Assembly: GCA_964431075.1 (NCBI GenBank)
Contig: CAYSID010000013.1
Location: 1 to 31,474, forward strand
Length of the DNA: 31,474 bases
Source: CAYHSW01 sp964431075
GTDB taxonomy: Bacteria > Patescibacteriota > Microgenomatia > JAMCZE01
Direction: 5' to 3'
Positions 23,036-30,890 of this stretch are shown here, one piece after another (position 1 is the stretch's first letter; every line of letters starts with the position of its first letter). The notes below the pieces were generated by a model. It was not told the DNA's origin. It ran no database searches and saw only the letters and a list, made by a program, of their open reading frames with translations. The position numbers and the translations under genes were made by a program.

Positions 23036-23071
23036 AGTTCACTACGATATTACGTAATATCGTAGTGAACT
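23036..23071. repeat. Palindrome copy 4 (perfect, upstream of TrpR-like gene)
   Basis: A perfect 36-bp palindrome with half-site TTCACTACGATATTACG and an ACGT centre. It fills the gap between the GT2 stop and the TrpR-like start codon (6 nt away). As RNA it would form a strong hairpin next to the start. There is no T-tract, so it is not a standard terminator. Confidence 0.95.
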
Positions 23072-23829
23072 TACTTGTTTAATGTTTTGGACTCAAGATG
23101 CTTTAAATAGGCGACAGGAAAGTGGAGTGAGGAAAATAAAGCCCAAACAAAACCGGGGAAACCGTCTAAAAAACCCAAATGGCGAAAATAAATAGTTAGA
23201 AAACCCTGCCGGGGATCAATCAGCGGTTTGATGACTAAATTTGAAATTAATCCCCCTGTTACGGTCTTGGCCTCCAAATCCGTATACCTGTTAAACCGGT
23301 TAATATAATGCCAAAAAGTTGGATCTCCATAGTGTTCCATATAGTTCTTCAAATTTCCTATTTTACCGACAACAACAGCCTGTTCATGAACATCGATCGC
23401 CGGTAATTTTGCGAATTGTTTTCGATACAACCGCATTGTGGGGTCGGGGTATGCTCCCCCTTTTTTCAAATATTTTCCCAAGAAGTAATTTAACCTAGGA
23501 ATCCAAAATCCGTTTTCCGCAGGATTAAAACTTAATTTCTCTTTTATTTCCTTGGCCAGTTCTGGAGTTACAACTTCATCGGCGTCGAGTTGGAGAATCC
23601 AGTCACTTTGGCATTTTTCGATAACCTGTTTTTTTAGCAGATGAAAATTATCATTATGTTTTAAAACAAAAACATTTTTAGTGTATTTTTTAGCAATTTC
23701 CTCCGTTTTATCCGTAGTTTTATCATCAATACCAATAACAATCTCGCCGGCAATATCTTTAACGGCATCAAGGCACCGTTTAAGGTTTTTCTCTTCGTCT
23801 AGACATAACAGACAAACCGAAAGTTTCAT
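23071..23829 (-). CDS. GT2-family glycosyltransferase, WaaE/KdtX-like
   Basis: The 252-aa GT-A enzyme begins MKLSVCLLCLDEEKNLKRCL, with IGIDDKTTDKTEEIA at the first acidic motif and WILQLDADEVVTPELAKEI as the DxD site. The 'D(A)DE.v..eL..eI' pattern is typical of the LPS core beta-1,4-glucosyltransferase-like branch. The middle (NYFLGKYLKKGGAYPDPTMR) also fits that branch. It overlaps the SDR gene upstream by 4 nt. Its stop codon touches the outer edge of the perfect palindrome that precedes the TrpR-like gene, so it is the last glycan gene of this operon before the element. Confidence 0.88.
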   Translation of the reverse strand: MKLSVCLLCLDEEKNLKRCLDAVKDIAGEIVIGIDDKTTDKTEEIAKKYTKNVFVLKHNDNFHLLKKQVIEKCQSDWILQLDADEVVTPELAKEIKEKLSFNPAENGFWIPRLNYFLGKYLKKGGAYPDPTMRLYRKQFAKLPAIDVHEQAVVVGKIGNLKNYMEHYGDPTFWHYINRFNRYTDLEAKTVTGGLISNLVIKPLIDPRQGFLTIYFRHLGFLDGFPGFVWALFSSLHFPVAYLKHLESKTLNK

Positions 23830-24938
23830 CCTTTTACAACTCCCGCCGCTGCCATTTTGGATTCCGCCTCGGCAAGAAACGAGTAATAATCCTGTTTTTT
23901 TATCTCCGTTTTAAGCCAGTCAAGGTAGATGTCAAGAATTCTTTCTTCCGAATCCTCCGGCTTCCATCCGATTGATCGGAGTTTGGAGACGCTTGAAACC
24001 GCGTGCCTTATGTCCCCGACTCTAAATTGGCCGGTGGTATTCAGAGCAAAATTCTTATTGAGTTTCCGCATTATCATTTTTGCCAAATCAATAACGGTAT
24101 AGTACCTTCCCGCTCCCACGTTATAATTTTCCCAATTTGCCATGTCATTTTCCAAGACATCGGCATTGGCTCGGGCGACATCATAAACAGAAACAAAATC
24201 GCGGCGCATTAGGCCATCCTCGTAAATTGGAGGGGCCTCGTCTTTTAGCATCTTCATGGCAAAAATGCGTAAGGCCCCGGAATAGGCATTTTTGAGCGAC
24301 TGTCTCGGGCCGTGAACTATGGAATACCGCATGGCAACAGCGGGAATTTTGTACTGTCTCCCTATCTTAATCGCGATTAATTCCTGCGTGTATTTAGAAA
24401 TTGCGTACTGATTGGGAGGATCCTGATGAGTTTCAAGGTTCTCCAAGGGCTCGATTCCACCGCCACAAACGGGGCACAGCGGGTCCCATTGTTTTTCCGA
24501 AAGTTGTTCGGGACCGCGCAATTTCGGAAAGACGACGCCGTCTTTATTGCAATTCCAGCGACCCTCTCCATAAGTAAACTGGGATGAGGCTACGACGACT
24601 TTTTTGACCGGTAAATTTTTGGCTAAAATGTGCTCGAAGATTCTCGCCGTAGGCGTGACATTAGTATCAAAAAAAGCGGAAAAGTCAGGCATTAAATCCA
24701 TCAAGGCAGCCAGATTTATGATGTAATCGACCCCGGACATGGCCGAAAGGAGCTGGTCCGGATCGCGAACGTCACCCTCAACTTTCTCATAATCCGGATG
24801 TAAATAATCCGGCCATTTACCAAAATGGGTTTTCGGCGAGAGATTGTCCAGTATCTTTATTTCGTATCCCCGCCGTGCTAACTCGTCTGCCGTGTGGCTA
24901 CCGATAAACCCTGCGCCGCCAATGATTAATACTTTCAT
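23826..24938 (-). CDS. NAD-dependent sugar epimerase (dTDP-L-rhamnose 4-epimerase-like SDR)
   Basis: The 370-aa extended SDR has the cofactor motif GGAGFIGSH (residues 7-15), the SSQFTYGEG strand, and the catalytic YxxxK as Y178-K182 (YAISK). Between them is WDPLCPVCGGGIEPLENLET, a cysteine-containing insertion (CPVC at 155-158) that I associate with dTDP-L-rhamnose 4-epimerase-type enzymes. The product would be a nucleotide-sugar epimer for the adjacent GTs. It lies 1 nt after the kinase gene and overlaps the GT2 gene by 4 nt. Other C4 epimerases or dehydratases remain possible because substrate residues cannot be judged without alignment. Confidence 0.8.
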   Translation of the reverse strand: MKVLIIGGAGFIGSHTADELARRGYEIKILDNLSPKTHFGKWPDYLHPDYEKVEGDVRDPDQLLSAMSGVDYIINLAALMDLMPDFSAFFDTNVTPTARIFEHILAKNLPVKKVVVASSQFTYGEGRWNCNKDGVVFPKLRGPEQLSEKQWDPLCPVCGGGIEPLENLETHQDPPNQYAISKYTQELIAIKIGRQYKIPAVAMRYSIVHGPRQSLKNAYSGALRIFAMKMLKDEAPPIYEDGLMRRDFVSVYDVARANADVLENDMANWENYNVGAGRYYTVIDLAKMIMRKLNKNFALNTTGQFRVGDIRHAVSSVSKLRSIGWKPEDSEERILDIYLDWLKTEIKKQDYYSFLAEAESKMAAAGVVKG

Positions 24939-24939
24939 G

Positions 24940-25914
24940 TTAATTGTTTCTATAATTGAATATTATTTTACTCCCTTCCGGCTCTATACGAAACGGCATT
25001 TCCCTAAGCCCGCTCAAGACTTTTCTGACATTGGCTCTGGCATGATATGGGACCATCAAGAGTAAAAATCCACCGCCGCCGGCTCCCGCAATCTTGCCGC
25101 CAACAGCGCCGGCTTTTAGAGCCTTCGCGTATAACCTGTCAATTTCCGAATCAGAGATATTTTGGGCCAAACTCTTTTTTATCAACCAGTGTTTATGCAT
25201 TAACTTACCAATGGCTAAAACATTGCCTTGGTTTAATTTTCTATAGCCCTCAAGAGCCAGTTTTTTTGTTTCCAAAAGTTTTTTATTATTTGTTGACATC
25301 TTATCTTTGACCATTGTTAGAATCTGACCTGATTTTCTTGTCCGGCCGGTATAAAACATCATTAAATTATTATTTAAATCATCAAGCAATCCATCTTCTA
25401 AATCAATTTTCTCGCTGGTTATCTGGCGGTCAAAAGTAAAAAACCGCAAACCCCCGTACGCGGCGATGTACTGATCTTGTACTCCTATGGGTTTCCTTAG
25501 AATTTCAATCTCTATTTCGCAAGCCTGGGCGGCTAATTTTTCCGAAGAAGGTTTTTCCCCCAGATAATGATAGAGAGCGTTTAAAAGACCTACGGTAACG
25601 CTGGATGACGACCCAAGACCTGATCCCTCGGCAGGGATATCTGACAGAAAGGTTATTTCGATTCCCTTGTTAATTTTTGTTTTGATTAGGGCTTCTTTCA
25701 CTAATTCATGTTCTATTTGAGAAACATTATCAACAATTTCTTTTTTTGACCAGTTGACATAAATCTTATTGTCGAATCGTTTGGTAACGATACAGTAGAT
25801 GTACTTATTAATTGCCGTTGTTAAAACACAACCACCGTATTTTTCGTAAAACTGGGGAAAATCCGTATTTCCACCCAAAAAACTAATTCGCAGTGGTGTT
25901 TGTGAGATTATCAT
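24940..25914 (-). CDS. GHMP kinase, HddA-like (heptose 7-phosphate kinase family)
   Basis: The 324-aa protein has all three GHMP motifs: TPLRISFLGGNTDFPQFYEK near the N-terminus, the ATP-loop AEGSGLGSSSSVTVG (residues 95-109), and GGKIAGAGGGGFLLLM near the C-terminus. PIGVQDQYIAAYGG between them is characteristic of D-glycero-D-manno-heptose 7-phosphate kinase and related sugar kinases. It would supply phosphorylated heptose, or a related sugar, for a nucleotide-activated donor. No GmhA, GmhB or HddC homologue is in the window. The start overlaps the preceding GT2 by 32 nt. Confidence 0.87.
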   Translation of the reverse strand: MIISQTPLRISFLGGNTDFPQFYEKYGGCVLTTAINKYIYCIVTKRFDNKIYVNWSKKEIVDNVSQIEHELVKEALIKTKINKGIEITFLSDIPAEGSGLGSSSSVTVGLLNALYHYLGEKPSSEKLAAQACEIEIEILRKPIGVQDQYIAAYGGLRFFTFDRQITSEKIDLEDGLLDDLNNNLMMFYTGRTRKSGQILTMVKDKMSTNNKKLLETKKLALEGYRKLNQGNVLAIGKLMHKHWLIKKSLAQNISDSEIDRLYAKALKAGAVGGKIAGAGGGGFLLLMVPYHARANVRKVLSGLREMPFRIEPEGSKIIFNYRNN

Positions 25915-26650
25915 ATTTTCCTAACATTCCAAAAATTTTGATTTTAAAAACATCTCTAATCATTTTTAGCGGTTCAATTAATGGATTAAGTCTCGTGCCC
26001 TCAACCTTGTTCCACTCAACCGGTACCTGTTCAATTTTAGCTCCCAATTTCTGTCCTAAAAATAAAGCCTCAACATCAAAAGCCCCCATATAACCGCCCA
26101 GCACCTTTTCTGATTTAGTGACTAAAAGATTTTTAAAAATTTTCTTGGCAAAATTATTTTTAAAAGATTTAAACCCACACTGACTGTCCCTAACTCCGGG
26201 TAATAAAACTGTTTGAACAAGAATTAAAAAAACCCAACTTCTAATCCGACGCAAAACTTTATTATTCATGTTTATAACATTACGATCACCGATTACAATG
26301 TCCGCTCCATTTTTGTGAACTTCTATAAATTTCTCGACCTGATAAAGCGGGGTCGACTGATCAAAATCGGTAAACAAAATAATTTCCCCTTTGGCCGCCA
26401 GCATTCCGGCGGTAACGGCTGCCGCTTTGCCCCCATGAGCAATAGTTTTTAATCGATAGCCGGAATGGGCACGGCAAAAAGCGGTCAATAATTTTTCGGT
26501 GTTGTCAGTTGACCCATCATTAACAAAAATGACTTCAAAATCATATTTTTGTCTGGCCAAATATTTTATGGCCGGATCCAATAAACCATCGTGAAAATTC
26601 TTCGCTTCGTTGTATGCGGGAATAACTACTGATAAATATGGTTTTTTCAT
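25883..26650 (-). CDS. GT2-family polyprenyl-phosphate sugar synthase, ALG5/DPM1-like
   Basis: The 255-aa protein begins MKKPYLSVVIPAYNEAKNFH and has FEVIFVNDGSTDNTEKLL, HGGKAAAVTAGMLAAKGEII, FTDFDQSTPLYQVEKFI and SQCGFKSFKNNFAKKIF. This set is the ALG5-type branch of GT2, which transfers glucose or a similar sugar to polyprenyl phosphate. The lipid-linked sugar would feed the GT-C enzyme coded immediately upstream (26647-28113), with which it overlaps by 4 nt. No C-terminal membrane helices are evident. Confidence 0.88.
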   Translation of the reverse strand: MKKPYLSVVIPAYNEAKNFHDGLLDPAIKYLARQKYDFEVIFVNDGSTDNTEKLLTAFCRAHSGYRLKTIAHGGKAAAVTAGMLAAKGEIILFTDFDQSTPLYQVEKFIEVHKNGADIVIGDRNVINMNNKVLRRIRSWVFLILVQTVLLPGVRDSQCGFKSFKNNFAKKIFKNLLVTKSEKVLGGYMGAFDVEALFLGQKLGAKIEQVPVEWNKVEGTRLNPLIEPLKMIRDVFKIKIFGMLGKYDNLTNTTAN

Positions 26651-28113
26651 CGCCTAATTGTAGCAAAAAGGAAAGCGGGTTCACCAGATGGAAAATTTAC
26701 CTGATCAAAAACTTGATACTTACTGTTTAATTCCTCCGGGGCCAGGACATAAAGTGAATTTTGAATTTTGAATTTTGAATTTTGAATTCCAAACTCGTAC
26801 TTATCCATTCCTTGATAAAAATAGCCGGAATTTTTAACAATCGGATCAATCCGGCCGTAAAACAGAAAATAAATATATGGCTGGTCATAATAATTTGTGA
26901 CATAAATTGTTTCGTAATTTTTTTCTACTTGCAAGACTTTTTCGACTACCTGCTCATAGCCATATTGCCAATCTTTCGCGTACTCTATCGGGGCATGAAT
27001 AAAATATTGATGAATATAGAATATAGAATTTAGAATAAAGGCAATAACAATTAAACTTTTAAACTTTAAACTTTGAACTATATTTAACATTCCGTAAGCA
27101 ACGACAATTTGAAAAACCGGAAGAAACATTAGCGAACGAATGGCGTGGGGAGCATCATTGACTAACGATGAAGCCACGGGAGCGGCGGCTAACCAAATTA
27201 AAATAAATTTTGACCAACTTGGTTTGTTTTTAGCTAAAAAATAAAACCCCGCAATTAGAAACGGCAGTTCTGCCAGATAAAGAAGCCCCACGTCCGGTGC
27301 GTGATGCCGGTTGTTATTATCCGCCGTTAAAAATAGAAAATCAAAATTATAATGGGATAGATAATTTTTGGCGTATTCCCTGACATTTTGCACTGCGCCA
27401 ACGGTAGCCAATCGGGCGGTTACCGCCCCGGTATGGAGTGAGTTTCGAACCAAAGGGTATAACAACAGAAGCATGAATACCATATAGAGAAGCAAATATT
27501 TCCATCGGGGAATCAAAAATTTAAAATTAAAAATAAAATACAAGAATAAAAATGCGGGAATGACAAGACGGGCGCTGTGATAAGAATAAATACTTAAGAC
27601 GAAAGGGATTACGGATAAAAACGGCCACTTTAACAAAAAATAAGCACCTAAAACAAAGAATAACAGGGCTAAATTCGCCTCAAACGCTCCTCTTGAAAAC
27701 TGAATTGACCAAGGAGATATGGCAATTAGCAATGTAGCAATATAACAATGGAACAATTGTAGTTTCAATCCACGACAAAGGAAAAAAGTAACGGCAACCA
27801 ACAATATTCCCGCTATTGCCGACGGTAAGCGGACAGAAAACTCATTTAACCCAAAATTTGCAATTGAGGGAATGGCCGCGTAAACATACATGGGTGGCTT
27901 GTAATCATTAAAGGAGCGAATGGACACCGGCCAAGCCTTACCGTATTCATCGGTGCCGGTTTTCAAAAGTGAATACGCATTCCACCCAATACTCGCCTCA
28001 TCCCAATCTAAACTCGGCGGCACCTCTCCCAATCTGTACAACCTCAAAAAACCAGCCAATAAAATAATTCCCAAAAATAAAAATATATGTAAATATTTTT
28101 TTAAAAAACCCAT
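26647..28113 (-). CDS. GT39-like (ArnT/PMT superfamily) polytopic glycosyltransferase
   Basis: The 488-aa protein has an N-terminal helix and the catalytic first loop PPSLDWDEASIGWNAYSLLK, followed by FNDYKPPMYVYAAIPSI and FSVRLPSAIAGIL. These are standard GT39 landmarks with an acidic pair (D, E). About eleven more hydrophobic segments and a soluble tail follow. It uses a lipid-phosphate sugar outside the membrane, likely from the adjacent ALG5-like GT2. Three runs of 7-bp repeats lie in the 3' third; one encodes FGIQNSKFKIQNS in the tail. Its ATG is 3 nt from a palindrome copy that overlaps a probable -10 box. It is paralogous to the partial gene at 30856-31474. Confidence 0.87.
   Translation of the reverse strand: MGFLKKYLHIFLFLGIILLAGFLRLYRLGEVPPSLDWDEASIGWNAYSLLKTGTDEYGKAWPVSIRSFNDYKPPMYVYAAIPSIANFGLNEFSVRLPSAIAGILLVAVTFFLCRGLKLQLFHCYIATLLIAISPWSIQFSRGAFEANLALLFFVLGAYFLLKWPFLSVIPFVLSIYSYHSARLVIPAFLFLYFIFNFKFLIPRWKYLLLYMVFMLLLLYPLVRNSLHTGAVTARLATVGAVQNVREYAKNYLSHYNFDFLFLTADNNNRHHAPDVGLLYLAELPFLIAGFYFLAKNKPSWSKFILIWLAAAPVASSLVNDAPHAIRSLMFLPVFQIVVAYGMLNIVQSLKFKSLIVIAFILNSIFYIHQYFIHAPIEYAKDWQYGYEQVVEKVLQVEKNYETIYVTNYYDQPYIYFLFYGRIDPIVKNSGYFYQGMDKYEFGIQNSKFKIQNSLYVLAPEELNSKYQVFDQVNFPSGEPAFLFATIRR
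26756..26788. repeat. Heptamer tandem repeat (GAATTTT, four copies plus partial)
   Basis: Four exact copies of GAATTTT and a five-base partial, in the 3' end of the GT39 gene. Because three units make 21 nt, the peptide reads as a 7-residue near-repeat (IQNSKFKIQNS) in the soluble tail. Confidence 0.95.
27012..27039. repeat. Heptamer tandem repeat (GAATATA x2 plus two variants)
   Basis: Units GAATATA, GAATATA, GAATTTA, GAATAAA in the same GT39 gene, encoding FILNSIFYI in a helix. The first unit is identical to the one at the frameshift at 29291-29304. Confidence 0.9.
27053..27078. repeat. Heptamer-type repeat (AAACTTT)
   Basis: AAACTTTT, AAACTTT, AAACTTT, then a GAAC variant, 14 nt after the previous heptamer run, within the same GT39 gene. 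Confidence 0.75.
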
Positions 28114-28116
28114 AAA

Positions 28117-28148
28117 TTCACTACAATATTACGTATTATTGTAATAAA
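28117..28148. repeat. Palindrome copy 5 (upstream of GT39 gene)
   Basis: A 32-bp degenerate copy with three arm mismatches, 3 nt before the ATG at 28113. It overlaps a candidate -10 box (28138-28143). Confidence 0.88.
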
Positions 28149-28165
28149 ACGAAAAGAGCGATCAA
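28138..28165 (-). promoter_or_regulatory. Candidate promoter overlapping palindrome copy 5
   Basis: TTGATC (28160-28165), a 16-nt spacer, then TACAAT (28138-28143), on the minus strand ahead of the GT39 gene at 28113. The -10 lies in an arm of the palindrome, so a protein bound there would block initiation. Spacing and hexamers are reasonable but not perfect. Confidence 0.4.
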
Positions 28166-28241
28166 TATTCAGCAAGGTTGCGATTAAAGGATATTTTTCC
28201 GTAAAATGGCAAGCCTGTGCTGATAAAAATTCAAGCTAAAA

Positions 28242-29638
28242 TTATGGTTTAATTACCTTATAAAGTCTCAAATAATTATTGCTGTAACCTTGGCGGAAGC
28301 GGAGGAGTTCTTCAAGTTTGTAATCTTTGGGATAATCGGGCCGCTGGTAAATAATCAAATAATCGGTGTTAACAGGAAGTTTTTCCGGCAGGGGCCAATA
28401 GGGTTTAATTTCTAATTTTGGATATTCTTTTTGATAAAGTTCAAGGGCAAACGGCATTAACCCAAATGTCCCTTCGGTTGCCAAAACTCCAGATTTATTT
28501 TGCAAATAATTACGCATTTCCACTATCCCATCCCCCGCCGCCCAACCGTCAATATACTGATCCCTGTCCGCCTGCAACAACGGGGCATGAACAGGGTTTA
28601 TGACCAACATTGTCAGTGTATAAATCGCTACCGAAAAAATTGGCAAGTAAAAAATCGCTTTTAACTTCGATAGTCCATACGCCGCCAAAATTAATATTGG
28701 CATAGTAAGCATTAGCAAATAGCGAGCATAAATAACCTTATTAAAAGTGGCAATTGCGATCACAGGAAACAGGAAATAGGAAAAAAGGATTATAGTTTCT
28801 ACCGGATTTTTCTTTAGACCTTTATATACGGCGTATAAAACAAGAAGAGTAATGGGTAATGTCAAATAAAAATACTCCCAATACAAGAGACTTTTTAAAT
28901 TGCCCGCCAAAAGCCCAAAGGGTTGTTTTAAAAACTCGGCTAAACCAATTATGAACTCTGCGTTTTTGGAAGCAATCATATTGAATAATGGAAAAAGCCG
29001 AAGGACAGCGAAAACCATTTCGGCAATACCGGCACTAAGCAAAAATAAAAGTGTTATTTTAATTATTTTTTTAGGTCTGAAAATTATCAACAGCGGAAAT
29101 AAAATTATTGAAAAGATCGCCGGGCTTTTGGTTAGAAGCCCAAAGCCCATAACTGCTCCCAAAATTAGAGAGACATCAAGCCTTGCCGTTTTGATAAGTA
29201 AAACTGATAATCCCATTGCCCAAATGAATAACCCCGCAAGAAGCGAGTCAGCCATCGCCATCCGATCGTAAACGAAGGCGAAGGGACTGAGAATATAGAA
29301 TATAGAGCAGCAATTTTTTTGCTTTTAAATAAAACCCAAGCCGTGAAAGCAACGCCGGACAAACCCAAAAAACCGCATAACACACTTGTTAACCGGCCGG
29401 CAAATAAGATATCAAAATTCGCCAAAAATTTAATGGGAAACATCATTAGCCAGAAAAACAATGGTGGTTTGCCGTCAGTTAACGGTAAAAACCTTAATCC
29501 GGCGTCGTAAGCCATTATCTGGCTCCAACGCAAGTAAATTGCTTCGTCGGTAAAGATAGGAAGGATAGTCAGGTTTATCAGCCGAGTTAAAAAATACCCC
29601 GTCATCAATAAAATACTAATGGCGATGAATTTTTTCAT
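28242..29638 (-). pseudogene. GT39-like glycosyltransferase split by a frameshift at a 7-bp repeat
   Basis: The 5' part (29638 to about 29291) encodes helices and the catalytic loop LPIFTDEAIYLRWSQIM with DGKPPLFFWLMMF, then loses frame. The 3' part, ending at 28242, continues in another frame with SPFAFVYDRMAMADSLLAG, the next conserved GT39 segment ('P..v.yDR.amaDs'). The break lies at two tandem copies of the heptamer TATATTC (minus strand, 29291-29304). Adding one more copy would restore a continuous frame of 467 aa, reading LYSIFYILSPFAF across the junction. So this is either a recent loss or the off state of a repeat-controlled gene. Both parts look otherwise intact. Confidence 0.8.
29291..29304. 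repeat. Heptamer repeat (GAATATA x2) at a reading-frame break
   Basis: Two exact copies at the point where the GT39-like gene 28242-29638 changes frame. One additional unit restores the frame. Confidence 0.9.
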
Positions 29639-30890
29639 AAATAAACACTGCAGCCGGGCCGGCTAGAATTGTCAGATACATTATAACCGGCCAGAGAAAA
29701 AAGTGGTAATTAAATCGCAAAGCGAGCCAATAAGTGGCATAAGCGAGTATTGATGACGCGGTGAAGGCCAAAACATAAGGTTTAATTTTTGAATTTTTAG
29801 ACACAAAAGGTAGCAGGGTTAAAAGCCAAATAGGATACCAATTCCAAAACGCCGGGAGAAAAAATAATAAGTAAATGAGCATTGTTTGGATAAAAACTTC
29901 AACAGCGTTCAGCCGAAAAATTAAACTTCTATACACCTGTATACCTAGTAAACTTATTAATCCCAAGTTTAGAATTGGTGATCTAATTAACATTGGGAGC
30001 GACTGCCAGTAAACATTGACGCTTCCGGCAGTTCTGGCTATTGTATCTAACGGATTAATCCCCATCAAATAATAAATAATCAAAATTGTACTTAAATATG
30101 AGATTAAAAACATAAAAGCTTTTTTAATTCTAAGTTCGGAAATCAGTTTTAAAAGTAAAAAAATGGAAAGCAACGCGGGAACAGTTTTCACTTGAGTAGC
30201 CAGACCAAGTAAAACCCCAGATAATAGCGGGTTGGTAATTAGTAATGCCAAAATAACAAAAAATAACATTATGACGTCGTTATGGCCCGATCCTGCTGTC
30301 TCTAAAATAAATAAAGGGTTAAAAAAAACTATGGCCGAAGGCATTAAAAATACAGTCGCGGCAGCAAAGGCGATGACCACCATTTTGTGGGCGGCAATAT
30401 TGGTTAAGATGGTGTCCCCAGAGATTGCTGTAACTGGCGAATAAATTGCCTGGTTTACCCCCCCATAGATTCTGGTTTTGTCCGTCCAGTCGGACAAGTT
30501 ATAAAAAGGATCGTGTTTAAAATTGTCGGGCGAGACTTTCCATACATTTTGGTGGTAAACAACATCTATCCGGTCGGATAAGACATAGCTAAAAATATCT
30601 GTTGACAAGATGGGGTAAGAAAAGAAAACAATAATTTGAAATAAACATGCAAAAAAAATAATTTTCTTTTTGTTTATTTCATTTTTGTTTTTAAAATAAA
30701 AATAAAACAATAATCCTGACAGGAGAGCAAATAATAATGTTGGAATCGTGTTTAGTTTTAACCTTAGCAACAAATCTCTGATTTGCCATAAAAGCGGGTG
30801 GTTATAAACCGCAAGGGCCCGCTCGTCGCGAAACATAAGTATCCAGGATAAAAAACTAAATCCCAGAAATAATAAACTCATGATTAACAT
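29616..30890 (-). CDS. MptA/MptB-like polyprenol-phosphate mannosyltransferase (GT-C)
   Basis: The 424-aa protein has about eleven hydrophobic helices. The loop ILSTDIFSYVLSDRIDVVYH, with HDPFYNLSDWTDKTRIYGG and INQ-type AIYSPVTAI, matches the 'STDvfsY...gr....NPy' region of alpha-1,6-mannosyltransferases. ETAGSGHNDVIMLFF is another family landmark, and WNWYPIWLLTLLPF sits near the end. The enzyme would extend a mannan-like or related chain from a polyprenyl-phosphate donor. In this protein the usual Asn-Pro is replaced by QNVWKV. It overlaps the upstream gene by 35 nt and the frameshifted GT39 by 23 nt. ATG 30881 is an alternative start. Confidence 0.8.
   Translation of the reverse strand: MLIMSLLFLGFSFLSWILMFRDERALAVYNHPLLWQIRDLLLRLKLNTIPTLLFALLSGLLFYFYFKNKNEINKKKIIFFACLFQIIVFFSYPILSTDIFSYVLSDRIDVVYHQNVWKVSPDNFKHDPFYNLSDWTDKTRIYGGVNQAIYSPVTAISGDTILTNIAAHKMVVIAFAAATVFLMPSAIVFFNPLFILETAGSGHNDVIMLFFVILALLITNPLLSGVLLGLATQVKTVPALLSIFLLLKLISELRIKKAFMFLISYLSTILIIYYLMGINPLDTIARTAGSVNVYWQSLPMLIRSPILNLGLISLLGIQVYRSLIFRLNAVEVFIQTMLIYLLFFLPAFWNWYPIWLLTLLPFVSKNSKIKPYVLAFTASSILAYATYWLALRFNYHFFLWPVIMYLTILAGPAAVFIYEKIHRH

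Larger units (their letters stand above)
22507..23071 (-). mobile_element. Candidate element: TrpR-like gene between two palindromes
   Basis: The segment runs from a degenerate palindrome (22507-22538) through the TrpR-like gene to a perfect 36-bp palindrome (23036-23071). The gene's TAA lies inside the left palindrome, and the right palindrome abuts the stop of the preceding GT2 gene. Three more copies of the palindrome occur elsewhere without the gene. This resembles a small element whose protein may act on its own palindromic ends. I see no target-site duplication, and a plain regulator with operators remains possible. Confidence 0.4.

Noticed and set aside
23036..23071. Palindrome as an intrinsic terminator
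   Set aside because: The hairpin could form, but no T-tract follows on either strand, and copies occur inside genes.
22507..28148. CRISPR-like array from repeated palindromes
   Set aside because: Only five copies, kilobases apart, with no regular spacers and no cas genes.
28149..28241. Possible small RNA gene in the largest clean spacer
   Set aside because: Apart from the candidate -35 element I see no stable hairpin with a T-run or a conserved fold.
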